Assembly: GCF_936943645.1 (NCBI RefSeq)
Contig: NZ_CAKZJO010000108.1
Span: 34,259 to 98,258 of the forward strand
Source: an uncultured Bradyrhizobium sp.
Lineage (GTDB): Bacteria > Pseudomonadota > Alphaproteobacteria > Rhizobiales > Xanthobacteraceae
DNA length: 64,000 bases
Reading direction: 5' to 3'
Positions 62,644 through 64,000 of this stretch are shown piece after piece. Below the pieces are notes generated by a model. That model made no database searches. It was not told where the DNA came from and worked only from the letters and a program-made list of their open reading frames with translations. Each line of letters begins with the position of its first letter. The first letter of the stretch is position 1. The translations under genes and the position numbers were made by a program.

Positions 62644-63423
62644 CTATGCCGCCATCAGTAGCGCGCTCGCATGGTCGAGCACACATTGCTTGACCGCACC
62701 GGCCTCGGAGGGTTTCGCCTTCGCACTGACCGTCAATTCCAGGATCGGTGCCGCGGGATTGCCGACATCGAGGACCCTCGTGACGGAGACGGTGGGTTGC
62801 GCCTGAACGTCGATGCGGGAATCGTTGCGCAGCTCCTTCAGGATGCGATCCGCGAGCGTATTGGCCGCGCCGGCCGGGACCGGAAACGCCACCTTGACCT
62901 CGCCCGTGCCCGGGTAGGCGCTGTGGTTGACGATCGCCGCGCCCCACACCTGCCCGTTGGGCAGCAGGATCTGCGTGTTGTCGGCCGCGACCAGCTCGGT
63001 CATGAACAGCGACAGCGACTTCACCTTGCCCGCCTTGCCGGCGATCTCGACGTCGTCGCCGATATGGAAGGGCCGGAACAGCAGCAGCATCACGCCGGCG
63101 GCGAGATTGGACAGCGTGCCCTGCAGCGCCAGGCCGATGGCGAGCGATGTCGCGCCCAGCACGGCAACAAGGCTCGCGGTCTGGATGCCGAACAGCTGAA
63201 GCACGGCGATTCCGACCACGGCCAGCACCCCATAGCGCACGAGACTGCCCACGAACAGCGTGACGAGCGGGTCGACGCGGTGCGTGACGCTGAGCAGCCG
63301 TGTCACGAAACGCTGCATGGCGCCGGAGAGATACCAGCCGACCGCAAGCAGCAGGATCGCGTAGATCGCGTTCAGGCCATACAGGACGAGCGAGGCTTTC
63401 AACGTGTCGAAATTGATGGTCAT
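62644..63423 (-). CDS. small-conductance mechanosensitive channel (MscS family)
   Basis: An inner-membrane osmotic safety channel. The 259-residue protein has three membrane helices (ASLVLYGLNAIYAILLLAVG, YGVLAVVGIAVLQLFGIQ and the TM3 pore helix LVAVLGATSLAIGLALQGTL). The MscS beta domain follows, with RPFHIGDDVEIAGKAGKVKS and NTQILLPNGQVWGAAIVNHS. The ATG at 63423 begins MTINFD, which fits the family; the frame upstream is a non-conserved lead. It is a standard short MscS. Confidence 0.92.
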   Translation of the reverse strand: MTINFDTLKASLVLYGLNAIYAILLLAVGWYLSGAMQRFVTRLLSVTHRVDPLVTLFVGSLVRYGVLAVVGIAVLQLFGIQTASLVAVLGATSLAIGLALQGTLSNLAAGVMLLLFRPFHIGDDVEIAGKAGKVKSLSLFMTELVAADNTQILLPNGQVWGAAIVNHSAYPGTGEVKVAFPVPAGAANTLADRILKELRNDSRIDVQAQPTVSVTRVLDVGNPAAPILELTVSAKAKPSEAGAVKQCVLDHASALLMAA

Positions 63424-63504
63424 GGCGGCTCCAACCCGGGCAATCCGTTGAGAACGCATTGCGATGCGAAATGATCCCGGCAAGGGCCGAGGTGGAACAC
63501 GGCC

Positions 63505-63590
63505 CGTAGGGCGGATTAGCGAAGCGTAATCCGCCTCTTTTGCCTCCGAGGCACAGATGGCGGATACGCCTTCGGCTAATCCGCCCTACG
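63505..63590. repeat. double-hairpin palindrome (Bradyrhizobium-type intergenic element)
   Basis: CGTAGGGCGGATTAGC (63505-63520) and GCTAATCCGCCCTACG (63575-63590) are perfect complements. Each arm also folds by itself, for example GGCGGATTA-GCGAAGCG-TAATCCGCC (63510-63535). This BIME-like structure with a 'GTAGGGCGGATTAGC' core is, as I recall, repeated through Bradyrhizobium chromosomes. It lies upstream of the MscS gene. Confidence 0.75.
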
Positions 63591-64000
63591 GCACACAAGC
63601 CCTTGCGTTGCCTGACGGGCAAAACACGCCAGCGGTGGGGCAATACGCGATGACGAAAATATTCGCCTTTACAGAATTTCGGCTTTGACGCATTCTCGGG
63701 CTACCTCATCCCTTGTCAGAGGGGCGTATCGCGATCGTCACGAACGTGGGGTGAGTTGCAGTGGACGCTCGTCACATCGGCGCGAAGGGTTCGCAGGGCG
63801 GGAAACCGTGAGCGAAAACCGTCGCGCATACGACCGGTGTGATTTGCGTACGGCAAAACCGTGTCGTCCTGACGCCCGGGGTCTGTGCGTCAAGTCTTGT
63901 GGTGATGTGTGTTGCCCGACCGGGCGCGCCCATCAGTCATCTGCAAGGCGACGGGGGCAATAGTGCAACGCTCCCCGGGGAGAGCACGGCATAAGCCGTC
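63591..64000. repeat. non-coding stretch resembling a dispersed Bradyrhizobium repeat
   Basis: No convincing gene is seen. From about 63690 the sequence, including GGGTTCGCAGGGCGGGAAAC and the end CTCCCCGGGGAGAGCACGGC, resembles a multi-copy intergenic sequence I recall from Bradyrhizobium. Automatic annotation often turns such stretches into Arg/Ser-rich hypothetical proteins. The copy continues beyond the window. The identification rests on memory, not on a search. Confidence 0.45.

Noticed and set aside
62404..62693. Short plus-strand frames opposite the TonB-receptor upstream region
   Set aside because: They overlap the inverted repeat and the mscS end, and lack coding character or ribosome sites.
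63685..63963. 92-codon Arg/Ser/Cys-rich frame at the window end
   Set aside because: Its composition is typical of translated GC-rich repeat DNA, and the region looks like a dispersed non-coding repeat.

Overview
The window is a GC-rich chromosomal segment of an alphaproteobacterium, almost certainly Bradyrhizobium or a close relative in the Nitrobacteraceae. The evidence is the classical alphaproteobacterial dusB(nifR3)-ntrB-ntrC / ntrY-ntrX / hfq-hflX order, a fused ispDF gene, abundant TRAP transporters, TonB receptors, a full clade-I nos cluster, and intergenic palindromes of a kind I recall from Bradyrhizobium genomes. No rRNA, tRNA, CRISPR array, transposase or phage gene was recognised.

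Layout. 1-6804 is core metabolism: the end of rlpA, an epoxide-hydrolase-like gene on the opposite strand, a D,D-carboxypeptidase, tmk, holB and metG. The metG product carries a 145-residue Lys/Ala-rich leader. 6984-9095 is a PAS hybrid histidine kinase lying between metG and tatD, with a perfect FixK/FNR-type palindrome at its start. 9298-10885 holds tatD and an MBL-fold hydrolase. 11065-20259 is transport: a dctQM-dctP TRAP system, a small autotransporter, and an apparent operon of dctP, fused dctQM and an acyl-CoA synthetase on the minus strand.

20737-30740 is the nitrous-oxide-respiration region: a rubrerythrin-like gene divergent from nosRZDFYLX, which has ATGA overlaps from nosD to nosX. 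30767-35306 (minus) is a TonB receptor, a PepSY membrane protein and an unknown periplasmic protein, probably one iron-siderophore module. 35588-39960 holds a copper amine oxidase and a serine hydrolase divergent from an AraC-type regulator. 39966-43599 holds metI-metN without metQ, an enoyl-CoA hydratase-like gene and an outer-membrane protein. 43662-45318 is a cobalt-type nitrile hydratase operon (alpha, beta, activator).

45477-57209 holds queC, mazG, hflX, hfq and the two nitrogen-regulation operons ntrYX and dusB-ntrBC, the latter with a palindrome 12 bp before its first gene. 57416-62390 holds ispDF, a CinA-domain gene, and a TonB receptor followed closely by a SAM methyltransferase. The window ends with an MscS channel, a double-hairpin palindrome and a non-coding stretch resembling a dispersed Bradyrhizobium repeat.

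Taken together, the segment combines housekeeping genes with nitrogen-status control, terminal denitrification (N2O to N2), use of amines and nitriles, and metal or siderophore uptake. The points most worth following are the FixK-box kinase, the MetRS tail, the operator before dusB-ntrBC, the rubrerythrin-like partner of nos, and the TonB-methyltransferase pair.
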